Assembly: GCA_039707465.1 (NCBI GenBank)
Contig: CM077651.1
Span: 20,084,519 to 20,148,518, forward strand
From: Rhabdophis nuchalis
Taxonomy: Eukaryota; Chordata; Lepidosauria; Squamata; Natricidae
Length of the DNA: 64,000 bases
Direction: 5' to 3'
Positions 12,503-23,339 of the stretch are shown here, piece after piece. How positions within the stretch are numbered: the stretch's first letter is position 1; the number at the start of each line of letters is the position of its first letter. The notes below the pieces were generated by a model that did not search any database, was not told where the DNA came from, and saw nothing but the letters and a program-made list of their open reading frames with translations. The position numbers were made by a program, and so were the translations under genes.

Positions 12503-12716
12503 CAGCGGATTGTCAAACTGAAAGGCACAATTACCCCTTTTCCAAATCTTGAATGATGACATTAACACCTTGTCCAAAAATATCCCCAGACTCTTGTTTT
12601 ACACAAGTGCCTTAGCAACAGTAGCAATGCCAAACTAGATCTTTCATACACAACCAATTACAATTGTTTCATTACCCTTAGCATAGGCCCAAATTACCTC
12701 AGTTTAAGAACTACTG
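12503..12716 (-). mobile_element. hAT-type MITE, 'CAGTGGTTCTTAAACTGA' family (copy A)
   Basis: Its ends are CAGCGGATTGTCAAACTGA and TCAGTTTAAGAACTACTG, an inverted pair that fits the Charlie-like hAT terminus. It is the reverse-oriented partner of 26720-26939, about 214 versus 220 bp, with shared interior. The two flanks do not match as an 8-bp duplication. Confidence 0.75.
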
Positions 12717-12756
12717 GGATAAGGGGAATAGTAAATTTGTGCTTCCCCCCCCCCCC

Positions 12757-13120
12757 CCTAAAGGTAGAGGTAAAGGTAAAGGTTCCCCTTGCACATACTA
12801 GTCATTCCCAACTCTAGGGGGTGGTTCTCATCTCCATTTCAAAGCCAAAGAGCCAGCACTGTCCAAAGATGTCTCCATGGTCATGTGGCTGGCATGACTA
12901 AAAGCAGAAGGCGCACAGAATCCTGCTACCTTCCCACCAGAGATGGTTCCTATTTTTCTACTTGCATTTTTACATGCTTTCGAACTGCAAGATTGACAGA
13001 AGCTAAGACAAGTAACAGGAGCTCCCTCTGATATGTGGCACTAGGGATTTGAACCACCAAACTCCTGACCTTTCTGATTGACAAGCTCAGTGTCTTAGCC
13101 ACTGAGCCACCATGACCCTA
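12757..13120 (-). mobile_element. Sauria-type tRNA-derived SINE, near full-length
   Basis: On the minus strand the head reads 'tggtggctcagtggctaag' (A-box region) and 'gtggttcaaatccc' (B-box). The body has 'ttgcagttcgaaagcatgta', 'ccagccacatgaccatggag' and 'gacagtgctggctc'. It ends in 'ggaacctttacctttacc', the BovB-like tail by which RTE enzymes are believed to mobilise these SINEs. A run of C precedes the tail on the plus strand (about 12745-12757). Confidence 0.88.
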
Positions 13121-14062
13121 AAAAAAGAACTCTCAATATTCCTACCTGAAATGATGGTGGATTCTTTCCAACTTGTCTTGATTTCTTTAGCTACATAAAT
13201 TATATTCCATTTATTTCTCACTTTAGCTTTATGTTGCTCCTACTTTCCTCTACAGATAAGAAGGAAAGTCCACAATTTTATACCAATAGATCTTTTACTG
13301 ATTTGCTATTTCTGCTGTATTTTCCGTGATGTATAATTAAGTTTATCAATAAATACTTTTCTTGGCTTACTCGGGAGTCCAATCTTAAACATATTGTTCA
13401 CAAAGGAGTTCTATTAAAATTCTTTGAAGCAGGTACATTTCACTCTGGGGCTGAGGTATCATAATTGTTTTCAAAATTAATGGACAGAATAGTTCCAGAA
13501 GTATTGCACATTTAAAACTGAATCTCACTTCCTTAAGTTTTTGGGTTTTTTTAGCATTCTAGACATTCACTGTAATTTATTAATATATGGCAAATTTAAA
13601 GAAAAGCTAAAATTGAACCAAATTACAAAAGCTAAAAATCTGAAGCAAATTCTCTACAGGTCAGGTTAAAAAAAAAATCTACGATTTAGCTGAGTTCAAG
13701 GACCTCATTTATCAGGATTGCTTTAATTGCTTTAAGTTTTAGTAAGTTTCACTGCTAAGAGAAAGGTCATATAGTAATAAAGCTATGAAGGGGAAGTGAG
13801 AAAGGTTTATCTGAAAAGGGAGGGTAAAATCCCAAAAATGAAAGACAAGAGTACTTTTTTTTTAAATGCAACGATTATTTCTTTAAACTGTGCATTTTTA
13901 AAATGATGTCTATTGAAGGCATATTCAAAATCTCTTACAGTCCTTTGGTGTCATTCACCATATTAGATTAAGTTAAATTAGGTATGTTAGGTGATGTGAG
14001 CTGTTGCATAATCAATCATCATTTGCCTGAAAAAGGTAGTGCTCAAAATTCATATATATCTC
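13121..14062. other. Unannotated AT-rich DNA
   Basis: No recognised element or gene. Confidence 0.45.
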
Positions 14063-14070
14063 CTCTTCAT

Positions 14071-14290
14071 CAGCGGCAGGTTTCACATTTTGTTACTACC
14101 AGTTCACCGCGGATGAGCCCGACCTTCCAGGCATGCATTTAGTTCCTGCTTGCACCTTCTGCTCATGCGTCCAACCTAAAAAACATACCTAAATAGGATT
14201 GCATAGAGCCAGGGTGGGTGGGCAGGCCCACAAATGATTTCTGCTACCAGTTAGGGTGAACCGGTGCAAACTGGCTGAATACCACCTCTG
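14071..14290. mobile_element. hAT-type MITE, CCGGTT family
   Basis: It starts CAGCGGCAGGTTTCAC and ends GGCTGAATACCACCTCTG. Flanks CTCTTCAT (14063-14070) and CTCTTTAT (14291-14298) match at 7 of 8 bases. Interior modules 'ttactaccagttcaccg' and 'gggtgaaccggtgcaaactg' link it to the other copies. Confidence 0.82.
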
Positions 14291-14307
14291 CTCTTTATAA
14301 ATAGATA

Positions 14308-14910
14308 GATGGGAATAAAAAAAGCCAACACAGTTCTAGGCTGCATAAACAGAGGGATAGAATCAAGATCACATGAAGTGTTAATACCAACTTTATAATG
14401 CCTTGGTAAGGCCACACTTGGAATACTGCATACAATTTTGGTCTCCACGATGTAGAAAAAATGTGGAGACTCTAGAAAGAGTGCAGAGAAGAGCAACAAA
14501 GATGATTAGGGAAATGGAGGCTAAAACATATGAGGATCTGGCTATGTCTAGTTTAGTGAAAAGAAGGACTAGGGGAGACATGATAGCAGTGTTTCAGTAT
14601 CTCAGAGGCTGCCACAAAGAAGAGGGAGTCAAACTATTCTCCAAAGCACCTGAGGGAAAAACAAGAAGCAGTGGGTAGAAACTAATCAAGGAGAGAAGCA
14701 ATTTAGAACTGAGGAGAAATTTCCTGACAGAAAAATTAATCAGTGGAACAGCTTGCCTCCAAAAGTTGTGAATGCCCCAACACTTGAAGTCTTTAAGAAT
14801 ATGTTGGATAGCCATTTGTCTGAAATGGTATAAGGTTTCCTGGCTAGGCAGGGGGTTGGACTAGAAGACCTCCAAGGTCCCTTCCAACTCTGCTATTGTA
14901 TTGTATTGTA
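14308..14910 (+). mobile_element. CR1 LINE, 3' fragment
   Basis: It begins within the 'KANTVLGCINRGIESRS' segment of the RT C-terminal region and runs through the 3' UTR to a (TATTG)n tail at about 14890-14910. The frame at 14403-14678 preserves 'HLEYCIQFWSPRCRK' and 'LERVQRRATKMIR'. A deletion removes the 'ERLQELG' segment, and a later deletion joins 'FLT' to 'INQWN'. It is moderately old. Confidence 0.9.
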
Positions 14911-16216
14911 AACGTTACCCTTTAGGGGAAAGCAAATCTTCTCTAAATGAATGTTATTCCCATATTAATTTATATTCTGGCAGGAAATCCAGTTTCTATA
15001 CTAGAAAATATTTTCAGAAAAATTGTTTTTGTTTTTTTATAGAAAATTTCTATGGGCCTCTTTGATTCCAAAAAATATTATTACAGAAAGGCAGTTATGA
15101 GGGAATATTCGATTTTCATAATGTGGAGCTACATCATCAAGATTATCCTATTTTCAAGTGTTAAATACTAGAAGCCAACAATTGATGGCAATCGTAGCTG
15201 TTGGAAGTAGTAGGTTCTCATTACAGCTAGTGACTTTGTGAGCTCAGACTGTGATCATTCTGTTATCAGTGGATATTTGGAAATAGATAGATATGCCTCA
15301 ATATTTAAACACTGCATAAGAGTCCAATTTTTATTTTATGTGTCTTTGTTATAAAACTCTCTGTCACATTAGCAGACAGTGTAGAAATATGAAAAATAAA
15401 TAACTAAGTAAATAAATAAATTGTGTGAGGGAGATAATAGCTATATCTTCAGTACAAAGAATTGTAGACATCCTGTCAGTCATGAAAGATGCGGCTATAT
15501 GTGAAGTTCCAATTAAACTGATTACTATGCTCATGATTCTACTCAAGTAAGAGTTAGCACTATCTTGGAGTTAGATAAGGGTCAATGGAATTCAAGAGGG
15601 GTTGTATTTAGTCCATTTATGGCTACATAGAGACAATAGGCTGATTCCTCTTTTGACTCTGTCTCCAGTTTCTACCACTCCTTTTTCTACATTGACTTGG
15701 TGATGAGAGTGTTCAATGAAATTAACATTTAGAAAAGTCCTAAACAATCTTATTAACATAAAAAGTTGGAAGGGGGCAGAATACATCCTTGATTGATATT
15801 CCCATTCTTTTATATGGGAAATGATGTTGTTAAAAATATTACTGCTACTTTTCATCTACATCAAAATGTCTTCATCTGACTTTACAATATGGTTACCAGA
15901 CACCTGGTAAAAGGAGGACAACTATCCAAAAGTCATAACCTTAACATAAAATATTGTTCATGTTTTGCAGTATCTCTTCCTGAGCATTTTTTTTACTGTG
16001 AACAAAAAAAGAAACACCATAATAAGTGTTAACTACAAGTTAACAAACTTCCCTTTGTGACTTTAATGAGTTGATTGATACTCTCCCAAGATTCTGCTGC
16101 CTGAAATTGACAAGACTTTAATTGGTTAAGTGAAGGCTTTTCCCTGTAGCACATTCTTGGAATTGAAAAACCAGTTTTTCTGATGCTGGTAAAAGTAATT
16201 TCATATACACATATGA
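14911..16216. other. Unannotated spacer
   Basis: AT-rich with a short (AAAT)n run near 15400-15420. No gene or element was supported. Confidence 0.45.
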
Positions 16217-16220
16217 CTGT

Positions 16221-16267
<47 letters not shown>

Positions 16268-16720
16268 CTTTTTCTTTCTTTCTTTCTTTCTCTCTCTCTT
16301 TCTTTCTCTTTTTTTGTCTCTGTCTCTCTTTCTCTCGCTATTTCTTTCTTTCTCTCTTTCTCTCTTTCCCTTTCTCTCTTTATTTCTTTCTCTTTCTTTC
16401 TTTTTCATTTTCCCTCTTTCTCTCTCTTTTTCTTTCTCTCTCTTTCTCTCTTTCTGTATCTTTTTCTGTCTCTTTCTTTCCTTTCTGTCTCTTTCTCTCT
16501 GTCTGTCTTTCTCTCTCTCCCACTTTCTTTTTCTTTCTTTCTCTTTCTTTCTCTGTCTCTCTCCTTCATCCGCCCATCTCTGTCACTCTGTGTGTGTGTG
16601 CGTGTGTCTGTCTGTCTTGCATTCACTCAATCACTCATTCTGTGTCTCTGTCTATCTTTCTCTCCCTCCCTCCCTCTCTCTGTCTCTCTATGTGTGTCTG
16701 TCGTCGTCGTCGTCCCCCCC
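16217..16720. repeat. Long polypyrimidine tract, (TTTC)n decaying to (CT/TTC)n
   Basis: About 500 bases of almost pure C/T on the plus strand. It starts as perfect TTTC units (16219-16265), becomes irregular CTTT/CTCT sequence, then short (GT)n near 16585-16605 and (GTC)4 at about 16696-16713. The 358- and 311-codon frames reading F, S and L through it are composition artefacts. Such tracts can form triplex (H-DNA). Confidence 0.95.
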
Positions 16721-17233
16721 AGCCTCCTCAGCCCGCCTGCCGCGCTTGGTCACTCGTTCGCTTGGTCAGGCTCCGTGGCTGGGTAGGAGCCGGGCTGGAG
16801 AGGAGGATGAGGGAGGCGGGGGCAGCCCATTGGGCAGAGCACGCGGGAGAACGCAAGAGGATGGTGGGGGCTCTTCCTCCACCCTCATCGATGGAGGGAC
16901 TCCTGTGCGCCGCCGGAGCAACCCTCCCTACGGCTGCCGGTTCCCTCCCCCGCCCACGGAGCCTCCGCAGCCCCTGGAAGAAAACGAGTGGCCGGCATGC
17001 CAGCAGGGGAAGGAATCGGTGGTCGGTCCGGCGGCGCCCAGGAGTCCCTCCGTCGACGAGGGTGGAGGAAGAGCCACACTCCAATGGCGCGAACAGCCGC
17101 GCCTGCGTTCTCCCGCGTGCTCTGCTCAGGGGGCTGCCCCCTCCTCCCTCCTCCTCCTCTCCAGCCCTGCGGCCCGGCTCCCACCCAGCCACGGACCGGC
17201 ACCGGTCCGCGGCCCGGGGGTTGGGGACCCCTG
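16721..17233. mobile_element. GC-rich foldback element with hAT-like right end
   Basis: Arms 16788-16917 and 17027-17179 are inverted repeats of about 130-150 bp, with short indels. Matching blocks include 'agcacgcgggagaacgca', 'ctcttcctccaccctc' and 'ggagggactcctg'. The right end reads GGGGGTTGGGGACCCCTG, the CAGGGGTCCCCAA-type hAT terminus, followed by CATTAGAC. The left terminus is not seen; it abuts the pyrimidine tract. GC content and CpG count are far above the surroundings. Long frames on both strands here mirror each other because of the inverted repeat and are not genes. Confidence 0.65.
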
Positions 17234-17241
17234 CATTAGAC

Positions 17242-19028
17242 AGACGTAGACAGAACTAATAGATTAGCTGATTCAAGAAAAATAATATATATTTACTTGT
17301 ATTGTTGAGCAGCAATAAATCCCTGGATTAGCTTGCCCCCCTTTTGAAAACTTGGAATAGTTATTGAGAAATTCTACTGACCAACATGCTCAGATGACTA
17401 ACTAACAAGACCAACACTGGCCAATATGGGTAAATAAAAACCAAAGGCACCATTCATATCAAATCTAAGAAACTATCAGCTGCTCTACCATTTATTTGAA
17501 AATAGAAGTAGAATTGGTCCAAACAACTGCAACAGCAAGAAAACTGAGCAGTTAGTTGATTTGCTAATACCTTACACAAGTAGCTAACCTAGTTCCCGGG
17601 ATATTTGCTTTCCCAGTGCTTTTGTTAGAAAGCAGGTGTTTGAGTTGTATGCATCTATCCAGGTCTTTGCTTTGGCAAAGAATCTCATATTCTGCTTTTA
17701 AGGAATATGGGGTGAGAATATAGTAATTTTCTAATTTGGTAGTTCTAAAAACAGTCACTAATTTGACTTTACTTGGGTATATTGGTTGTCAATATACCCA
17801 AGGTATATATAGGTTTTTGAAGGCTTGTTTCTAAGGTTCCTAAGTTACTTATCAACTGGTCTTGTGAAAACTTAGTAATTGATAGTAAACACTGAGAATT
17901 TTGTGGACAAAATCTTTTGCTAGCACAAGATGCTAAAGCCTCTGATTTTTGTTGAAGTTCAGAAGATGGATGTGCCCCTTGTGCATGACCCACATCAAAC
18001 TAAGATCTGCAAGTATTGAGAAGGGGTGAAATCAGCCAACATCGCTAACTCTTACTACTATGTTTCCTAAAAGAAGGCAAAACCAGGCTATTCTAATAGG
18101 AGCTATGAAAGCGAGGACATTCTGCTTGGAGTGCTAATTAGCTATGTGCCAAGAGATCAGCAATAGAAATTTGACCTGAAAAGGGATATTATGTGATTGG
18201 GAGAGGATAGAGCTCAAGATTGAATCTGGAAATTGGTGGGTCATTCAGGCATGATGAAATTATATTTGAATTGGTCTCTGGTGCTGAGGGATTTGAATTG
18301 TAAAACTTGTACTTGGGTCAATCAATCTTTATCCAGTCATAGACCAGCAGATGTGTATCTGGCTTCTTAAGTTATAATGGAATCATGCTTGGCTGAATTG
18401 GTGTAGAGCATTGGTCCAGAGCAGCTTTAAGAGCAGGATCAGCTTATGACAAGCTTTGACATCTCTGCAGCGACTCTATGTGGGATGGTGATTTGTGTAG
18501 TGCAGCATAGTGAGAAAAGCTGGATGTAAGATCAGATGACATAAAAGGAGAAATAGATGGAGTGGCTAATGCTAATTGGTAAGGGGCGGTAAACTATCTG
18601 TGGTGATAATGTGAGGTTCTCTTTCATAGAGGCACAAGGACTGGTGTTCACATGTAAGTGTTTTTTCCCCAGCATTGCAGTGTTAGAATGTGCTTTCCCA
18701 CCCTATAGTCTGTGAAGAAGAATTACTCCTTCCATATTTTAATTGTGGTGTAAAACATTTCTTTACTGAGGTTTCTTCAGAGAAGACCTCTGGAGATAAG
18801 AAAGTTACATTGTCCTTGGGCAAGTTATTGTTAACTCTGCTCCAGATTAGCCTAAGCCAATGTCTCAAAGTAGCTTGGATTTTTACTGAAATGACTTGAC
18901 AGAGTACCTCTCTTTGATATTAAGCAACAGAGATGTGCTCAAATCACAAGGAACATATTTTTAAATTGATTCCAGAGAGTTTTTCATTTTGAGTAGCATG
19001 AGTAAGATATTTGGAGTTTTGAATTTTA
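17242..19028. other. Unrecognised DNA, possibly continuing the decayed coding region
   Basis: No repeat family was recognised. The minus strand has several short open stretches (17564-17758, 17769-17993, 18683-18868) that read as plausible protein without low-complexity bias, but I cannot name a family. It may be the downstream part of the remnant at 19029-19785. Confidence 0.3.
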
Positions 19029-19785
19029 TTAAGATTCGGCAGATAATGGGCTAGATAGCCAGAGGATGGTTTCTGCGTCTACATGAGCGATTATGCCACA
19101 TAACTGAGAGGGAATAGCTGACTTGCAATAAGTCCATCTGTGTTGGTTGATAATGTTGTTTGTAATAATGAGCATTATTTGAGTTGGTTGTAGAAGATAA
19201 TTGGAGCATCAGAGAGATGAGATGTTGAGAGAGTTTTCAGGTTGCCATATGGGGTCACTTTAATTTCTCCAGGGAACAACAAACGTGTTCTCTCTTCATC
19301 TATAGAATATAGCCTCTCAGCTGTCTGGCAGTCAGCGGAATGATTTACAAGGTTGTACAGAGCATCAAGTTTTTTGTTGATGGCTGTAAGATTCAGATAG
19401 ATCAAAGACACAATGTCAGCTATAAAAAAAAAATCTGTTTTCCCAGCAGATCAGGCTGAGAGACAGCAGCTGTTAAATTCTCCATTCTCTGTGCCCGAAG
19501 TGTTCAGTAGGTTATCTGACCTCCTTGAAGAAGGAGATGGCTCATTTTATTATTGCTCTATAGATCTTTAAGCTCATTTCCTATGAAATGTACAGGGTCA
19601 GATTGGTCACTTAAAGTGAATAAATTATCCCCCTTTACTAAGATTCAATCAACAGTTGGTATTAATTTGTTGATCATCTCTTGTTTCAGGCTTTTTGGGG
19701 ATCTGGGTAGTTGGAGTTTATTCAAGCACTTTTCTTTTTGCTCATCAAGATTTAATGATTTGCATCCTAGGTTAACCTTCTAAAA
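19029..19785 (-). pseudogene. Decayed coding sequence, family not recognised
   Basis: The minus strand reads as ordinary protein in successive frames with about five stops and two shifts. In order: a lysine-rich segment (KVNLGCKSLNLDEQKEK), a stretch with FTLSDQSDPVHFIGNEL, then MENLTAAVSQPDLLGKQ. A shift at the A-run near 19424-19433 leads to the 78-codon frame 19175-19411 (NLTAINKKLDALYNLVNHS, ERTRLLFPGEIKVTPYG). A second shift leads to QHRWTYCKSAIPSQLCG and VDAETILWLSSPLS. Cysteines and N-glycosylation-like NLT/NHS motifs would suit a secreted or envelope-type protein, but that is only a guess. I do not recognise it. The downstream DNA to about 17540 may be part of the same relic. Confidence 0.35.
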
Positions 19786-19795
19786 TTGAATTCTG

Positions 19796-19816
19796 AGAGA
19801 GAGAGAGAGAGAGAGC
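19796..19816. repeat. Short (GA)n run
   Basis: About ten GA units. Confidence 0.9.
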
Positions 19817-20779
19817 AAAACTCTCTTCTTTTTACTTTATTTCCTTAATGGAGTGAAGCTGATTGCTGAGAATATTAAATAACTAAGGGGTTTACTGAGC
19901 CAGGCTAAAAATATATTATAAAAACTAGGTAGAAAATAGACTGGAACAGTAAAGAAAGCTAAAGCCATTGCAACTCTAGCACCATCGTGAAATAAAAACA
20001 TTGCATACATGTATAAGTGTACTTCACTGTGCTTAGCTGAGCTTACCTCTTTATTTGTGTGCTTAAAGTTGCAATTTCATTTTGCAGCAGAAAGTGCTCC
20101 TTTATCATGCCATTTTCTTACTGAATAGCAAATTAAACGTACAATGTTCATAGGTGCAGATACTTAACTATTGATGGAAGCAAATCTTCCCCTAATCAGG
20201 TCAGAGAAATAATATTCCTCATGAAATGTCAATGCCTATTATAGAAGTAAAGAATTTATGAGAGCTGGGAGTGGGCTAAATGTATTAATGCAAGAGGAAA
20301 AGATTTCATGTTTTAAATATCAAGAATGGATGAGAAGAAGGCCACATGAGCCTTTCAGACCAATTTGTGATTTGTATTGGTTTGAATGAAAATTATAAGG
20401 GCAGGTGTAAGTAGCTCTCTCTATAATTATTCCCAAGACAGAGAAACCAATTAATTTTACTTCCCCATTAATTTTACTTAAAACCCTTATTCATTGAAAC
20501 AAACAAAATTCATATCCATGGACTGAATTTTAAAGAAATGTAAAAGTATGTGCACATAAACATTTTTAAAATGTTGAAGAAAATTAGTCATTCACATCCA
20601 TGCACACATATAGAAAGATAGAAAGAGAGAGATCAGCATAAATTATTAAGATGCTACCTGTAGTCAAATGATTATGAACTATTTTGTGTATAGAAGACTA
20701 CATCTTATTTTAATATATATTATCAGATTATATATCTATATAAGATAGTTCAAGCAGTGATTTGTCATAATTGTGATAA
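19817..20779. other. Unannotated AT-rich DNA
   Basis: No feature beyond short AT-rich runs. Confidence 0.45.
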
Positions 20780-21340
20780 TTATGGCATACAGCTCATGAA
20801 AACCCCAAATCCACAATCTCAGAAAATTAGAATATTACATGCAATCAATAAAACAAGGATTGTACATAGAACAATATCGGACCTCTGACAAGTATAAGCA
20901 TACATAAGCATGTACTTGGTTTGAGCCCCTTTAGCAGCAATTACTGTCTCAATGCAGCATGGCATGGAAGCTATCAGCCTGTGGCACTGCTGAGGTGTTA
21001 TGGAAGACCAGGATGCTTCAAGAGCGGCCTTCAGCTCTTCTGCATTGTTCGGTCTCATGTCTCTCATCTTTCTCTTGGCAATGCTCCATAGATTCTCTAT
21101 GGGGTTCAGGTCAGGCGAGTTTGTTGGCCAATCAAGCACAGTAATCCCATGGTCATTGAACCAGGTTTTGATGCTTTTGGCAGTGTGGGCAGGTACCAAG
21201 TCCTGCTGGAAAATGAAGTCAGCATCCCCATAAAGCTCATCTGTGGAAGGAAGCATGAAGTGCTCCAAAATCTCCTGGTAGATGGCTACGTTGACCCTGG
21301 ACTTAATGCAGCACAGTGGATCAACACCAGCAGATGACAT
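20780..21340 (-). pseudogene. Tc1-like transposase, C-terminal catalytic part (DD34E)
   Basis: The minus-strand frame (173 codons, 20819-21340) carries the second Asp in FQQDLVPAH and the catalytic Glu in SPDLNPIENLWS, with 34 residues between them: the DD34E spacing of Tc1 transposases. It continues through the QCHRLIASMP helix to the C-terminus, so this half is full-length. Beyond the stop, the strand reads into 'aatattctaattttctgag' and 'tcatgagctg', a Tc1-type 3' end. The N-terminal half lies at 21426-21600 and is separated by an 80-bp L2 tail, so the gene is dead. In life the enzyme would bind the inverted ends and cut and paste at TA sites. Confidence 0.88.
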
Positions 21341-21342
21341 GG

Positions 21343-21425
21343 CTCTTTATTATTTTTTTATTTTTCAAATTTATACCCCGCCCTTCTCCATTGCTAGGAC
21401 CCAGGGCGATTTAAATCAACACAGA
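21343..21425 (-). mobile_element. L2-type LINE 3' tail inserted in Tc1
   Basis: 'tttataccccgcccttctcc' and 'gacccagggcgattta' is the reverse complement of the L2 3' terminus seen at 47825-47880 and 61294-61340. It lies exactly between the two transposase halves, so it is probably a short 5'-truncated insertion. Confidence 0.7.
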
Positions 21426-21600
21426 CTATGGAAACTTCACACTGGACTTCAAGCATCTTGCAGTGTGTGCCTCTCTATTCTTCCTCCATACTCTGGGTCC
21501 TTGGTTTCCAAATGAGATGCAAACGTTGCTCTCATCAGAAAAGAGGACTTTGGACCACTGAGCAACAGGACTTTGGACCACTGTGCTGTGAGCACAATGT
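21426..21600 (-). pseudogene. Tc1-like transposase, central part with first catalytic Asp
   Basis: On the minus strand QWSKVLFSDESN contains the first Asp of the DDE triad, followed by the SFGNQGPRVWRK block. A direct duplication of about 21-23 bases ('aggactttggaccactg' occurs twice between 21542 and 21582) disrupts the sequence upstream of the motif. No N-terminal helix-turn-helix part was recognised. Confidence 0.8.
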
Positions 21601-21664
21601 CTGCAAAGTAAGAAATCCAGTGGGGCAAAGAATAAGTCAGCGAGTCCAGGAAACAAAGGAATGT

Positions 21665-21790
21665 AGCACTGGTTTCAGGAAGCAAAGGAACAAGACAATG
21701 GTTTCAGGAAGCAAAGGAACAAGACAATGGTTTCAGGAAGCAAAGGAACAAGACAATGGTTTCAGGAAGCAAACGAACAAAGCAAGAAAT
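21665..21790. repeat. 29-bp minisatellite, about four units
   Basis: The unit 'tggtttcaggaagcaaagga' plus 'acaagacaa' repeats with a 29-base period. The last unit has 'aaacgaacaaagcaa' and the flanks hold diverged half-units ('gtccaggaaacaaagga' at about 21643, 'atccaggaaactcc' at about 21789). It gives a repeated Gly-Phe-Arg-Lys peptide in one frame; that is not a gene. Confidence 0.9.
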
Positions 21791-22998
21791 CCAGGAAACT
21801 CCAAACGTTGACAATGGCACCCAAAACTCCATGAATTCACCATTTGTTCCCAACAAATGCCACTCCCTACAACATCTCCTTAATCCTAGGTGTGTCTTGT
21901 GAAAAGCAGTGGGACCCTCTCCTCCCAAGTCATCAGGTTGTTCCTGCCTCCTCTACACTCTCTGTACTTGGGGATAAGGAGGAGGCAGTTCTTGCTCATC
22001 GTCTGAGTCCTTTGCTCCTCATTTCCACAGCCTGCCCTCATAAGTTCATAAATTAGGCTACTCAGTTTTTCCTGGATAAGGTGACAGCGAATCTTTCAAC
22101 TAAAGCTGCCAAAAAAAGTATTCCAGTATGCATCCCTTCTATCTGTACTTCCATGGAATATTATTATTTCTCATCTGTTGCTAATTTTGTGAAGGAGGTA
22201 GGAACAATGTCAATGATTTAAAAAACAAAACAAAGTAGGACCAGGCGCACATGTGACATTTGGTTTGTCAGCTCTTTTAATCAACCTTCAAGGTTTATTA
22301 ACAGAAGCAATTAGGTAGTGGAAAAAAAAAGAATTAATACTGAGCTTCTTCAACATCATCTACTAGGCCCCAAAGAGATTAAATTTTAATGTCTGCGAGC
22401 ATTGTAAATCACCTAGACCTGTAACAAACTCAACTCATGACCAGCAAGAAATTTGAAAAAAAAAAAAGATTCAGTGAGATGCTCTTTTATTTTCTATCCT
22501 TTTCAATACATGATGATTTGACATCATCATCACCATTATCATCTTTTAGATTTCAGGAGCCAATATATGAATATATTGCTGTGGCTCTTTTTAATATGAA
22601 TGTATACAGTGGCTAGGTTTAGCAACTAAATAATGTGGATTGCTTGATTTTTAGTTCCTACTACATCATAAATATGAATGTTTGCTCTTTTGCTCCCATT
22701 AGCCAGCAATACCTTCATGCTGGAGCTCTCAATCTGCTGTTAAAAATATTTGTAATCTTAGCTTCTAACTTGCAAGAACAACAATGGAAATATTTTCAAT
22801 AGCTCCCAGTCAATTATTTTGTCCTGCTTTAGGACAATTGCAGAGTGACTTAAGACAGAAAAAGGAAAAGTAATGTAAATACAAGGCAAATGTGATTTAG
22901 CCCTGAATGGAAGATTTGAAATTCAAAGAGGATTGAATGTGGAACCTCTTTTGTTTTGTTGGTCTGACTTGTTCAAAAACTTTTAAAAATCCTGTTTT
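21791..22998. other. Unannotated 1.2 kb
   Basis: At 21790-22060 the sequence is GC-richer and could be an old LTR, but no ends were found. The rest is AT-rich with short A-runs and nothing recognised. Confidence 0.35.
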
Positions 22999-23008
22999 GC
23001 CCTAGGCA

Positions 23009-23034
23009 ATATATATATATATATATATATATAT
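23009..23034. repeat. (AT)n microsatellite, left flank of the palindrome
   Basis: About 13 AT units directly abutting the left arm of the inverted repeat. Confidence 0.95.
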
Positions 23035-23075
23035 GTGTTAGTTTTATGAGCTGATCAATAAATTAAATTAGAAGA

Positions 23076-23122
23076 GACCAGGATAGATCTATTTCGAGCT
23101 TATTAGCTCTCATCAGCTGGCC
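23076..23122 (-). ncRNA. Hammerhead ribozyme, minus-strand copy (type I topology)
   Basis: This is the mirror of the copy at 23340-23386 in the left arm, identical base for base. Read on the minus strand it has CTGATGA, a five-pair stem II (GAGCT/AGCTC, loop AATA), GAAA, and the cleavage triplet ATC; predicted cut between minus-strand positions 23082 and 23081. Confidence 0.8.
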
Positions 23123-23261
23123 ATACCCCTTACTGGGATTCGAACCGGGGCTTTGTTGCATGCTAAGCAAGTAGCCTAGCACTGTAGCCAAGCCGGTTCT
23201 CCTTATTGCATCAGCTTAGACAGGGTATATTAGTATAGGTAATTGTTCTGATGCAATAAGG

Positions 23262-23338
23262 AGAACCGGCTTGGCTACAGTGCTAGGCTACTTGCTTAGC
23301 ATGCAACAAAGCCCCGGTTCGAATCCCAGTAAGGGGTA
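23262..23338 (+). other. tRNA-Ala(AGC)-like pol III promoter head
   Basis: The segment has an A-box-like TGGCTACAGTGCTAGG (23272-23287) and a perfect B-box GGTTCGAATCC (23316-23326). Between them is an intact anticodon arm: stem TTGC/GCAA around loop TTAGCAT, anticodon AGC, as in tRNA-Ala. The acceptor stem does not close, and the T stem keeps only three of five pairs, so it is not a functional tRNA. An identical copy is on the minus strand at 23124-23200. If it drives pol III, the transcript runs straight into the ribozyme two bases downstream. No T4 terminator lies within the arm. Confidence 0.75.
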
Positions 23339-23339
23339 T

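Noticed and set aside
16183..17259. Long open frames of 358 and 311 codons on the plus strand and 154 codons on the minus
   Set aside because: The first part is a polypyrimidine tract read as Ser/Phe/Leu and the second is the GC-rich inverted repeat, whose strands mirror each other. No start context, domain or codon structure supports a gene.
23124..23338. Candidate tRNA-Ala genes in the palindrome arms
   Set aside because: The anticodon arm and boxes are good, but the acceptor stem does not close and the T stem is only partly paired, so this is a tRNA-derived head, not a tRNA gene.
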